DNA of 64,000 bases from Flavobacteriales bacterium. GTDB lineage: Bacteria; Bacteroidota; Bacteroidia; Flavobacteriales_F; PHOS-HE28. Positions 40,699 to 50,900 of the stretch are shown here, piece after piece. Below the pieces are notes generated by a model that was given only the letters and a program-made list of their open reading frames with translations, did not search any database and had not been told where the DNA came from. The position numbers and the translations under genes were made by a program. Positions within the stretch are counted from its first letter, which is position 1, and each line of letters opens with the position of its first letter. The stretch covers positions 1 through 64,000 of the forward strand of contig JAEUSY010000038.1 in NCBI GenBank assembly GCA_016788295.1, written 5' to 3'.

Positions 40699-41543
40699 GC
40701 GTTGATGCTCCACATGGTGGCCTGGAACAACAGCAATCGGTAGGCTGATAGCGCGAACTGCAACCCGAACAGCATGGCCGCAGCGCGCCAAGTGGCACCC
40801 AGCCACGTGCAGACGAAGAAACGCCGCCCGATGCCGATGGTGAACCAGAAATGCAGAATCACCAGGGGGATGGCGAGCAACTCATCCACCGAGCGGTCGG
40901 ATACTGCTGCGCCCATGGCTTGTTGAGCGCTAAGCAATATGAAGCTGATCGCTCCGAGCGCCAATGTCGCAACCCACAAATAGAAGCCCATCAGCTCGAA
41001 GGAGGCCGTGATGTATGCGCTGACGAACCTCCGCTTCCGGATGTAGAGCACGCTCATGGGCTGCAATAGCAGGAACACCATGGTGACCAGCAGCAGCTTG
41101 GCATTGTTCGCAGAGGCAGGCTCGTACAGCACCTTGAATTCCTCCAGCGTGCGGCCGCTTTCCGCCAGATGCGCTTCCACCTTGCGTTGTGCCCAGCCGC
41201 TGTATTGTTGATTGTGCAACTGGCTGTTCAGCGTGGTGTTGAATGTCTCGAACAGCGGGACGGCGAAGTAGATGAAGTTGGCCAGGAAGAAGAAGGCCAC
41301 CGGTCGCATGTACTTCACACGGCGGCCGTCCATGTAGGCCGCGCTCAGCTCGCCGGGCCGCAGTACCACGGCCTTCAGCGTGTTCCAGAACTTGCTGTCG
41401 GCAAAGGTGAAGGCGTTGAGCAGCGCACCCAGGTAGTGTTTCAGTGTGTGGTCGTCGGGTGTGAGGACCTTCTCGCCACAGGCGGAGCAATAGAGGCCGC
41501 TCACTGCGTTGCCGCAGCTCTTGCAGGGAATGGCCTCGCTCAT
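40695..41543 (-). CDS. DUF3667-type zinc-ribbon membrane protein (first copy)
   Basis: A 282-residue protein. The N-terminal zinc ribbon is CKSCG...CSACG (residues 7-24), followed by FADSKFWNTLKAVVLRPGEL and YMDGRRVKYMRPVAFFFLAN, the family core. Helices follow, such as AKLLLVTMVFLLLQPMSVLY, GFYLWVATLALGAISFILL and AIPLVILHFWFTIGIGRRFF. The biochemical role of the family is unknown. It lies between GT2 (11 bp upstream) and ALDH (ATGA overlap), with a paralogue on the other side of the GT2. Confidence 0.82.
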   Translation of the reverse strand: MSEAIPCKSCGNAVSGLYCSACGEKVLTPDDHTLKHYLGALLNAFTFADSKFWNTLKAVVLRPGELSAAYMDGRRVKYMRPVAFFFLANFIYFAVPLFETFNTTLNSQLHNQQYSGWAQRKVEAHLAESGRTLEEFKVLYEPASANNAKLLLVTMVFLLLQPMSVLYIRKRRFVSAYITASFELMGFYLWVATLALGAISFILLSAQQAMGAAVSDRSVDELLAIPLVILHFWFTIGIGRRFFVCTWLGATWRAAAMLFGLQFALSAYRLLLFQATMWSINA

Positions 41544-41553
41544 GGAAGCGAAG

Positions 41554-42555
41554 CTAAGCCGCCAGCACGAAGTCCACACCCTCCACCAAGCTCCGTGAGG
41601 AAAGGAACTCCGCGATGCGATCACCCGTGCCGCGCTGGCTGATGAATGAAACGATGAACGCTTCCCCAGCGGGTGGCAGGTGCTCGTGCGGGATGAACGC
41701 ATAGCCCTGCACTTCGCGCGCTTTCACATCGGTGAAGGCGCTGATCTCGATCCCCTCGGCTTCCAGCTTCGCGGCGCGGTCGCGGCACAGGTTGCTGGTG
41801 CCGGCGATGATCACCGGACGGCCCTTCAACTTGCGTTGCATCCACCGCGCCAGCCACTTCGCCTTGGTGGTGAAGAACGCATCCACACTGTAGTTGGGGT
41901 GCGCGCGGCTGAGGCGTTGCGCATGGTCATTCCAGGTGAGCAGTGCCTCAGGGAGCTTCGCGAAGTGTACGCCTGCATCCATCCAGCGCAACCAGAGCTC
42001 GTGGTCCTCGGGTAGCGGTCCCGTATCATAGCCGCCATGGAGGTCCACCAGCTCGCGTCGGAACATCACCGTGGGGTGCGCGAGCGGAGCGTCCACAAAG
42101 CGTTTCACGTAGTGTGCGTGCGGGGAAAGGATGGCGTTCTGCCAGTCTACGAAGGCGCGCATGCCACGATGTTCATGCACAGTGCTTGCAAATGCCGTTT
42201 GCGTGCCCAGCACGCCGATCTCCGGATGCGCGTCGAGGTAGGTCGATTGTTGCGCCAGGCGTTCCGGATGGCTCACATCATCGGCGTCCATGCGGGCGAT
42301 GTACTTCCCCTTCGCATACGCCAGGCCGGTGTTGAGTGCGTGTGCGATGCCGATGCGGGATTCGTGCAGCAGAAGGATGCGTGGATCGCGATCGGCCCAG
42401 CGGAGCGCCATGGAGGTGCTCTCGTCGGTACAGGCGTTATCGATAAGCAGGAGTTCCCATTCCGAACAGGTCTGTGCAACGATACTGGCCACTGCACCAT
42501 CGATCGTCGCAGCGGCGTTGCGGTGGGGGAGAAGGATGGATACCCGCGGCCTCAT
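41554..42555 (-). CDS. Family 2 glycosyltransferase
   Basis: A 333-residue GT-A glycosyltransferase. It starts MRPRVSILLPHRNAAATIDG, with WELLLIDNACTDEST and the metal-binding GKYIARMDADDVSHPERLAQ, and an acceptor region HPTVMFRRELVDLHGGYDTG. The C-terminal 80 residues (GRPVIIAGTSNLCRDRAAKL, VKAREVQGYAFIPHEH) look like a separate Rossmann-like nucleotide-binding segment. The start overlaps the upstream DUF3667 stop (ATGA). Probably a capsule/lipid-glycan transferase; the acceptor is unknown. Confidence 0.88.
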   Translation of the reverse strand: MRPRVSILLPHRNAAATIDGAVASIVAQTCSEWELLLIDNACTDESTSMALRWADRDPRILLLHESRIGIAHALNTGLAYAKGKYIARMDADDVSHPERLAQQSTYLDAHPEIGVLGTQTAFASTVHEHRGMRAFVDWQNAILSPHAHYVKRFVDAPLAHPTVMFRRELVDLHGGYDTGPLPEDHELWLRWMDAGVHFAKLPEALLTWNDHAQRLSRAHPNYSVDAFFTTKAKWLARWMQRKLKGRPVIIAGTSNLCRDRAAKLEAEGIEISAFTDVKAREVQGYAFIPHEHLPPAGEAFIVSFISQRGTGDRIAEFLSSRSLVEGVDFVLAA

Positions 42556-43307
42556 CGCGGTGGTCGCTGCATCAGTTGGTCCAGCGGCACGTCCAGCAGC
42601 AGGGCCACCAGCACCGTACACAGCACCACGTACAGCATGAAGGTCACCGGCACCATCACCACCGCTTTCACCACGTTCCACACGGTGATGCGGTGCAGTG
42701 CGATGGCGGCCGCGATGAGGATGCCGAAGATGGTGAGCATGCCCAGCAGCTGCAGGCCCGGCCAGAACTGGTACAGGGGGATCAGCAGCGTGGCGGCAAT
42801 GAGGTAAGTGCCCACCGCGAAGAGGTAATGCACCAGGCGCTCGGTCCAGTTGAGCGTGGTGCGCGGGAACAGCAGCCGGTCGAAGCTGGCGAGCATCGTC
42901 ATCAGGATCGGCAGCAGCAGGTTCACATTGCGGCTCATCCAGTGGTTCACCTGCATGGCGGGCGTATCGGGCACCGCGCTCAGGCCGGCATCCAGCACCG
43001 CCGCATCCACGGGGTCCCACTGAAGCACCCAGCGCATCAGGTAGTAGAAGCCCACGCCCAGCAGGAAGAGGCGCACCGGCGGTGTGTAGGCCTTGCGTTT
43101 GCCTGCCAGGTAGCTGTGCGTCAGTTTTCCTGGTCCTGCGAAAAAGCTGCGCAGCGTGTACAGGATCGGCGCATCCACATTGTACAGGCCAGAAAGGAAG
43201 TCGCCCAGAACCTCCCCCAAACGCACGCCCGGCGCCACCCGTCCCTGTCCGCAGGTGGGGCAGTAGGAATGGTTGTGCGGGTGGCCGCAGTTGGCACATT
43301 CGAGCAT
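42552..43307 (-). CDS. DUF3667-type zinc-ribbon membrane protein (second copy)
   Basis: A 251-residue protein with N-terminal zinc ribbon CANCG...CPTCG (residues 4-20), then LGDFLSGLYNVDAPILYTLR, SFFAGPGKLTHSYLAGKRKA and YTPPVRLFLLGVGFYYLM. This is the same order as the paralogue at 40695-41543 (ribbon, RPGEL/GPGKL, Y-GKR/DGRR, then helices). Several transmembrane helices follow. It heads the DUF3667-GT2-DUF3667-ALDH cluster. Confidence 0.82.
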   Translation of the reverse strand: MLECANCGHPHNHSYCPTCGQGRVAPGVRLGEVLGDFLSGLYNVDAPILYTLRSFFAGPGKLTHSYLAGKRKAYTPPVRLFLLGVGFYYLMRWVLQWDPVDAAVLDAGLSAVPDTPAMQVNHWMSRNVNLLLPILMTMLASFDRLLFPRTTLNWTERLVHYLFAVGTYLIAATLLIPLYQFWPGLQLLGMLTIFGILIAAAIALHRITVWNVVKAVVMVPVTFMLYVVLCTVLVALLLDVPLDQLMQRPPR

Positions 43308-43323
43308 GGGGTGAAGTTAGGCG

Positions 43324-43461
43324 CTACACGGATCTCAGCACCCGCATCACCACCTCCGCCTTCTTCGCACCCACTACCGCCAAAACATACTTGGGCAGGG
43401 CCTCTCGGATGCCCTTGGTGCTACCGAAGTGGGTGAGGAGCTTCTGCGCGGTGCCGGGTGG
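43324..43461 (-). pseudogene. Duplicated 3' end of uvrC (helix-hairpin-helix fragment)
   Basis: The minus-strand frame PPGTAQKLLTHFGSTKGIRE, ALPKYVLAVVGAKKAEVVM, RVLRSV and stop parallels the real UvrC C-terminus (GPGTAQKLLKRFGSIQGIRE, ALPEDVVAEVGAKKAEVVL), with about 70% identity over 40 residues. The frame upstream of 43461 is unrelated. It is a stranded partial copy lying about 1.5 kb from the true uvrC 3' end (44904). Confidence 0.8.
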
Positions 43462-43626
43462 AACGGACGCTCGCGTGAGCGACCACAACGGCAAGTACGC
43501 GCACGGGGAGTAGAGCAACGTGCTTTCTTACCGGACGGTCGAATTCCCTCATGATCCAGCACCACCCTTCACGATCCTTAACGCCCCACCGCACTCACCC
43601 GCGCCCCAAGCCCGCTATGTTCGGGC

Positions 43627-44814
43627 ATGCCAACGCACTACCTGCTGCCTGCGCTGCTCCTGTGGGCCTGTACTGATGGGGGCGCGGTACGCACGCGCTT
43701 GGTGGAACACGCCGCACATGCGGAGCGCGACCGGCTTGTTGCCAGCGACCTGCACGTGTGGCGCACAGTGGATACCTCGGATGTGCAGGCCCAGGCGGAT
43801 GTGGCCTGCCTGCGGCGCTTCTTCGTGAACAAGATGGACCCCAACGCAGCGCAGGACTTCTGGTGGCAGCCCGATGTGGAGACCTACGTGCGACCCTACG
43901 AGGACCTGCTGTACACCGAGTACGACAGCACAGCGCGCTTGCGCTACCTGCCCACGCTGATGGACCGGCGCCCCCTGCCCGATGGCACCCGGCTACTGCG
44001 CGTGAAGTGGGCCACCCGCGACAGCACGGGCCGGGCGGAAGAGGTGCGGCAGGTCTTCGACTTCCTGGCGCGCGACACGCCCGAAGGCACGCGCCTGGCC
44101 TTGCCGCTGGCGTGGAACACCGCCACCTGGCCGCGGTACCAGGTGGGTCCACTTACCTACATCGTGTCCCCGGAGCGGCGTTTCGACCCCGCCGTGGCCC
44201 GTGCGCAGGAGCAGGACGTGGAGGCGCTGGGGCGCTTCTTCGGCATCGCGCCCTTCCCCATCACCTACTACAGTTTCAAGGACCCGGCGGACCTGTTCCG
44301 GGCGCGGGGTTTCCAGGTACACCCGATGATGTACGCCCATGCCACCGGAGGCCGGCTGGACCACGGCGGGCAGGTGTATGCAGGCAACAACAGCGAGCGC
44401 TACACCCACGAGATCGTGCATGCCTTCATTTTCCGCAGCCTGGACCGCAATGGCATGGACCTGCTGCACGAAGGACTGGCCACCTGGCTGGGCGGAAGCA
44501 ACGAGCACCCCTACGCCTGGCACCGCGCACAGCTGCAGCGTATGCTGGCCGAGGAACCCGACCGCGACCTGCGCCAGGACCTGAACGTGTACAACAGCGC
44601 CTACTACGCCGACGAAACGAACGTGGCTTACACCATCGGCGCCCTGGTGGTGGAGCACATCCTGCGCACGGCGGGAAGGGACGCCCTCTTCGCGCTCTTC
44701 GCCGAGGAACACGCGGAGCTGAGCGCCCTGGAAAAGCAAGGCATCCGCGAGGCGGAGATCAACAGCTGGGTGCGGGAAGCGCTGAAGAAGGAGGCGTTGC
44801 TGTTCGCGCCATGA
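43627..44814 (+). CDS. Predicted envelope metallopeptidase with HExxH motif
   Basis: A 395-residue protein with N-terminal lipoprotein-like signal (HYLLPALLLWAC). Near residue 260 YTHEIVHAF provides the gluzincin HExxH zinc motif, and LLHEGLATWLGG, about 20 residues later, supplies the third ligand glutamate, as in M1/M48-like and peptidase_MA-like families. Upstream lie YIVSPERRFDPAV and FGIAPFPITYYSFKD, an N-terminal domain I do not recognise. A TATGTTCG sequence ends 3 nt before the ATG; if it is the promoter, the true start would be downstream. Confidence 0.72.
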   Translation: MPTHYLLPALLLWACTDGGAVRTRLVEHAAHAERDRLVASDLHVWRTVDTSDVQAQADVACLRRFFVNKMDPNAAQDFWWQPDVETYVRPYEDLLYTEYDSTARLRYLPTLMDRRPLPDGTRLLRVKWATRDSTGRAEEVRQVFDFLARDTPEGTRLALPLAWNTATWPRYQVGPLTYIVSPERRFDPAVARAQEQDVEALGRFFGIAPFPITYYSFKDPADLFRARGFQVHPMMYAHATGGRLDHGGQVYAGNNSERYTHEIVHAFIFRSLDRNGMDLLHEGLATWLGGSNEHPYAWHRAQLQRMLAEEPDRDLRQDLNVYNSAYYADETNVAYTIGALVVEHILRTAGRDALFALFAEEHAELSALEKQGIREAEINSWVREALKKEALLFAP

Positions 44815-44840
44815 CAGCGTTGTTCGAAGCGCGCCTTCCC

Positions 44841-44880
44841 TTCACACTTCACCTTTCGAGCAGGAGTGAGGTGTGAGTGA
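44841..44880. repeat. Imperfect inverted repeat between convergent genes
   Basis: cttcacacttcacc and gagtgaggtgtgag form an imperfect stem in the 89-bp gap between the peptidase and uvrC 3' ends; further gtgag/gtgtga motifs follow. It may act as a bidirectional terminator or be a dispersed repeat. Confidence 0.35.
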
Positions 44881-44903
44881 GGAGGTGTGATGTGTGAGGT
44901 GGC

Positions 44904-46703
<1,800 letters not shown>

Positions 46704-46780
46704 CAATGGCCAAAGATCGGGGATGGGCTTCGCCCGTGGAGATCCGTCTTCGATCCAAGATGGGATGAGTGGCGAGTAAG

Positions 46781-46843
46781 CGAGTGGCGAGTAAATGCCC
46801 CAGGTCCGGCACTTATCGCCGCGGGGCATTTACTCGCCACTCG
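46781..46843. repeat. Long perfect inverted repeat between uvrC and lpxD
   Basis: The 21-nt arms 46781-46801 and 46823-46843 are exact reverse complements, separated by 21 nt. The arms contain gagtggcgagt, and further copies of gtggcgagt occur at 46769-46778 and, inverted, at 46860-46875. It lies between the divergent start codons of uvrC and lpxD. Confidence 0.75.
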
Positions 46844-46913
46844 ACGGCCGCAGGCCGAACTCGCCACTCGCCACTCTCCCCCCTACCTTGGCGGTCCATT
46901 ACGAACGCGCCCC

Positions 46914-47933
46914 ATGCAATTCACCGCCGCTCAGATCGCCCAGCTCCTGCAAGGCACCGTGGAAGGCGACCCCAACGCCACCGTCAACAAACTCTCGAAG
47001 ATCGAGGAAGGTGGCGAAGGGTCCCTGTCCTTCCTGGCCAACCCGGCCTACACGCAGTACGTGTACGGCACCACGGCCAGCGTGGTGATCATCGGGCAGT
47101 CCTTCGAGTTGAGCGCACCGGTGAAGACCACCCTGGTTCGCGTGGCCGATGCGCAGGGCGCCTTCGCGAAGGTGCTGGCCATGTACAACACCATCAAGTT
47201 GGACAAGAAGGGCATCTCACCACAGGCGGTGATCGAGGCGGGTGCCACCCACGGCGACAACTGCTATATCGGCGCGCTGGCCTACATCGGCGCCAATGCG
47301 AAGCTGGGCAACAACGTGAAGGTCTACCCCCACGCCTACATCGGCGACAACGTGACGATCGGTGACAACACCACCGTCTTCGCCAACGTCACCATCTACT
47401 CCGACTGCATGGTGGGCGCCAACTGCATCATCCACAGCGGCACGGTGATCGGCAGCGACGGCTTCCGCTTCGCCACCGGACCCAATGCGGCGGAGAAGAT
47501 CCCACAGATCGGCAACGTGGTCATCGAGGACGATGTGGAGATCGGGGCCAACTGCGCCATCGACCGTGCCACGCTGGGCAGCACGATCCTGCGCAAGGGG
47601 GTCAAGTTCGACAACCTCATCCACATCGCGCACAACGTGGAGGTGGGCGAGAACACCTACTACGCGGCGGGTGGGGTGGTGGCCGGTTCCACCAAGATCG
47701 GCAAGAACTGCATGTTCAGCGGCCAGGTGGGCATCATCGGTCACCTGAAGATCGCGGATGGCACCATCATCGCTGCGCAGAGCGGTATCAGCAAGGACAC
47801 CAAGGCCGGCGAGGCCTACATGGGCTCACCCGCATGGGAGGCCAGCAAGTACCGTAAGAGCTACATCCACTTCCGCAACCTGGACCGCATCGTGGAACGG
47901 ATCAACAAGCTGGAGAAGGCGGCGAAGGGCTGA
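46914..47933 (+). CDS. lpxD: UDP-3-O-(3-hydroxyacyl)glucosamine N-acyltransferase
   Basis: LpxD adds the second hydroxyacyl chain in lipid A synthesis. The 339-residue protein has the N-terminal uridine-binding domain (MQFTAAQIAQLLQGTVEGDP, GEGSLSFLANPAYTQYVYGT) and a long hexapeptide beta-helix (NCYIGALAYIGANAKLGNNV, SDGFRFATGPNAAEKIPQIG). The catalytic His is in LIHIAHNVEVGENTY. The C-terminal helix FRNLDRIVERINKLEK is normal. Predicted cytosolic trimer. Confidence 0.95.
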   Translation: MQFTAAQIAQLLQGTVEGDPNATVNKLSKIEEGGEGSLSFLANPAYTQYVYGTTASVVIIGQSFELSAPVKTTLVRVADAQGAFAKVLAMYNTIKLDKKGISPQAVIEAGATHGDNCYIGALAYIGANAKLGNNVKVYPHAYIGDNVTIGDNTTVFANVTIYSDCMVGANCIIHSGTVIGSDGFRFATGPNAAEKIPQIGNVVIEDDVEIGANCAIDRATLGSTILRKGVKFDNLIHIAHNVEVGENTYYAAGGVVAGSTKIGKNCMFSGQVGIIGHLKIADGTIIAAQSGISKDTKAGEAYMGSPAWEASKYRKSYIHFRNLDRIVERINKLEKAAKG

Positions 47934-47943
47934 ATTTCACGAT

Positions 47944-47982
47944 AATGGGAAAGGCTGGGCAGTACGCCCAGCCTTTCCCATT
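47944..47982. terminator. Strong bidirectional hairpin terminator after lpxD
   Basis: AATGGGAAAGGCTGGGC, loop AGTAC and GCCCAGCCTTTCCCATT form a perfect 17-bp stem 10 nt after the lpxD stop, between convergent lpxD and the minus-strand secreted protein ending at 47997. It is the most convincing terminator in the window. Confidence 0.8.
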
Positions 47983-47996
47983 CACGGATGCCACGT

Positions 47997-50900
47997 TCAG
48001 GGCAACTGTTCCTCCCGGGAGTTGGTGGGGATAACACCCCCGATATTCTGCAGAATGGGATCGCGATCATTGTCGGCGTTGGTGTACTTCACCACGCCAT
48101 CAAGGTTCACATCCTCGGGATGGTAGCCGACCGCCGTGCCTGTTGGTGTAACACCGCCGATACGGGACAGAATGGGGTCGCGGTCGTTGCCAGCGTTGGT
48201 GTACTTCAGTACGCCATCGCCGCTCACATCGCCGGCCCACAGCACCCGCAGATCGCCCAAGGCCTTGCGGGCATCGGTGCCAAAAGTGGCCGTGGACGGG
48301 CTTGAAAGGTCCACCACCTGCACACCGTTGCCGAAGGGCAGCGCAAGGGCCGTCATGACACCCAAGTGGTTGCGGTGGCGTACCACCACATGGTAGTTGC
48401 CGCGCGTAGCATCGGGGAACACCAATGGCGAATTTCCATCGGGCATCACCACCTTGCCGTTGGCCTGCACAATGGCCGCTCGCTCATCCACAATCACTGT
48501 GGAGTTGGTGGCATCGCGTAGTTCCACCCACACCCAATCCACCGGTGCCGCTGAACCCTGACGGTCAAATACGGCCTGGGTCATTACCACGCCGGAACCT
48601 TGCGGGTCCGTTTGGGGCAGCAAGCCTGAGCTGTGGAGGAGTGTGCGCATCTGTGTGCCCTGTAGCGGCCCCTCAAGAAGCATGGTCAATGCCAGTTCCG
48701 CATCGCCGTCCAAATAGTCGTAGATGCCATCCATGTCGCGGTCCACACCATGGCGCAGCATGGTGCTGGGGTGTACAACGGTCCATGTGAGCGGGTTGCC
48801 TGCCTGTGCATGGGCCACCAATTGCGCGTGGGTTACAGGCGCCGCGCCGTTCTGATCAGGCTGGTAGTTGTCGGCACCCAGGTAATGGAAACCGCGCAAC
48901 TCGCCGTTCCATCTACCCTTCACCACCAAGGCATAATCGGAGGGGTACTTGTTCACCCAGTTGCGGAGCGAACCCACGCGGCCAACACTACCGGCACTGC
49001 CATTAATGGTCATACGCATGCCCACGGCGGGCAAGGCGTCGTGTACAGTGTGCACCAGATCGAACTGGTGGCTCGGTGGACTGTTCTCCTGCGTGATACC
49101 ACCGCTCCAGCTGAGCAGTTCGGGCTCATAGTCGCCGAAGTAGTGTCCGCTGACGCCCGGGTTATTGAACCGCGTTTCCATGATGCCATCGGCCATCAAC
49201 CCGAAGCCGCTGGTGCATTCGGTGGTGGTGTAGAAGAAGCCGTTCTTGCGGTAAACCGTTCGCAGGTCCGGTACCATGTTGGTATTGTTGGTCATCACCA
49301 CTTGGGTTCCTTGGTTGGTATTGGAACCATTGCCGGGCAGGTGCCCACGACCGCTACCGGTCTGGTGGCAGTGGGAACAGTTCACGTTCACGGCCACGAA
49401 GAGCCTTACGCCCGCTGCGGGTACGGTCTGGAAGGTGGTACCGGTAAAGCGCACGCGGTTCGGCATCCGCTCAACTGATGCGGCCACGGAGCTGTCCGGA
49501 CGGATGGTGCGGTACGGGTTCGGCACGTGCCAGCATGCGTCCAGGAAGTCGGCGAACTCCTGCATGCTCACCGCATCAAGTGGTGCATCGGCACCCTGCA
49601 GATCGGCAAAGGCACCCGCGAAATCATGGAAGCCGCCCTTATCACCACGCCAATGCAATTTGCCGGTGCCTCGGTTGATGATGTCGATGAGGAACTGGGT
49701 GGTCTTCAATCCCTTCATCGGATGGAAGGTCTTGTTGCCCGCTGGGTCGTTCACAGTGACCATGTCACCGGCCGGGTTGCCCAGGTCCCACGCGAGACGG
49801 TCCCAGCGTGCATCCACGTGGCACGAACCGCACGAGATGTGGCCATGGCCGCTGCCGGTGTGCGTGTTGTACAAGTGCTTGCGCCCCTTCTTGATCACCT
49901 CGGGCGTAGGGTCGAAGAAGGTGGTACGATCCGTTTCGCGGTCGGTGGCGAGGTCGATGGTGGAGATGGAACCATCGAACTTGTTCAACACATAACCGCG
50001 TGTGCGGACCTCGTCGAGCACGATGCCCGTGGGCCCCTCGCCCACCACGATCGGCTCCTGCATCACCCGCGAACCCGTGGCGGCAATGGTGATCACGTTG
50101 TTCGATCCCATGCCGGTCACATAGGCCTTGCTGCCATCGGCCTTCCACACAATGCCACGCGGATCGCCAATGGATTGCTTGCGCAGCACCGGTGCGGAGG
50201 TGTGCGTGCCGTAGTTGATGTGCGGGTTGAGGTCGGCGATGAGCGGACCGCCTGCGGGTGCGAAACGCGACACGTTCACGCGCAGGAACTTCCCCTTCAG
50301 GTTGGGCTCGAAGCGCACTTCGTTGGTGGCATCGGTTCCCACCACATACACTTCGCCGCTCTGCGGATGCACCGCCATGGCCATCAGGATGTTGCCCAGG
50401 TGGTTCTTGTAGGTGACGCTGGCCGTGCTGGGGCTGTTGGCGTTGATCATGGCCACATCGCGGTCGGGCATGTCCCAGCCTGCAATGCGCGATGTGCCCG
50501 TGATGCCCCCTGTAACAATGTTGGTCCAGTTGCCGCCATTGTCGTCCATCCACTGGCCTGCAGCGTTCTTGCGCACCACCAGGCTGTGATTGCCGGGCAT
50601 GGCCGGATTGTTCGGGTTCATGGGTGGCTGGAAACCCGTGCCCGCATTGGGTACCGGCACCACACCACCATAGGGACCAGCGGGATGTGTGACATCACTG
50701 GTCACCGTGGTGCAGGCACCGCCCTGTACCGAACAGAATCCGCCCGCGTGGAATGTATTACCCGGTATCACTGTGGTCTGGTTGCCGCTCTCGAAGAATG
50801 CGCAATAGACCGTGCTGCCATCGGGGCTCACGGCCAGGGCGCGCGGTTGTTCACCTTTTAATAGCACTTGCGTTGGCGCAGCGGCCAGGTTGGCGGGATC

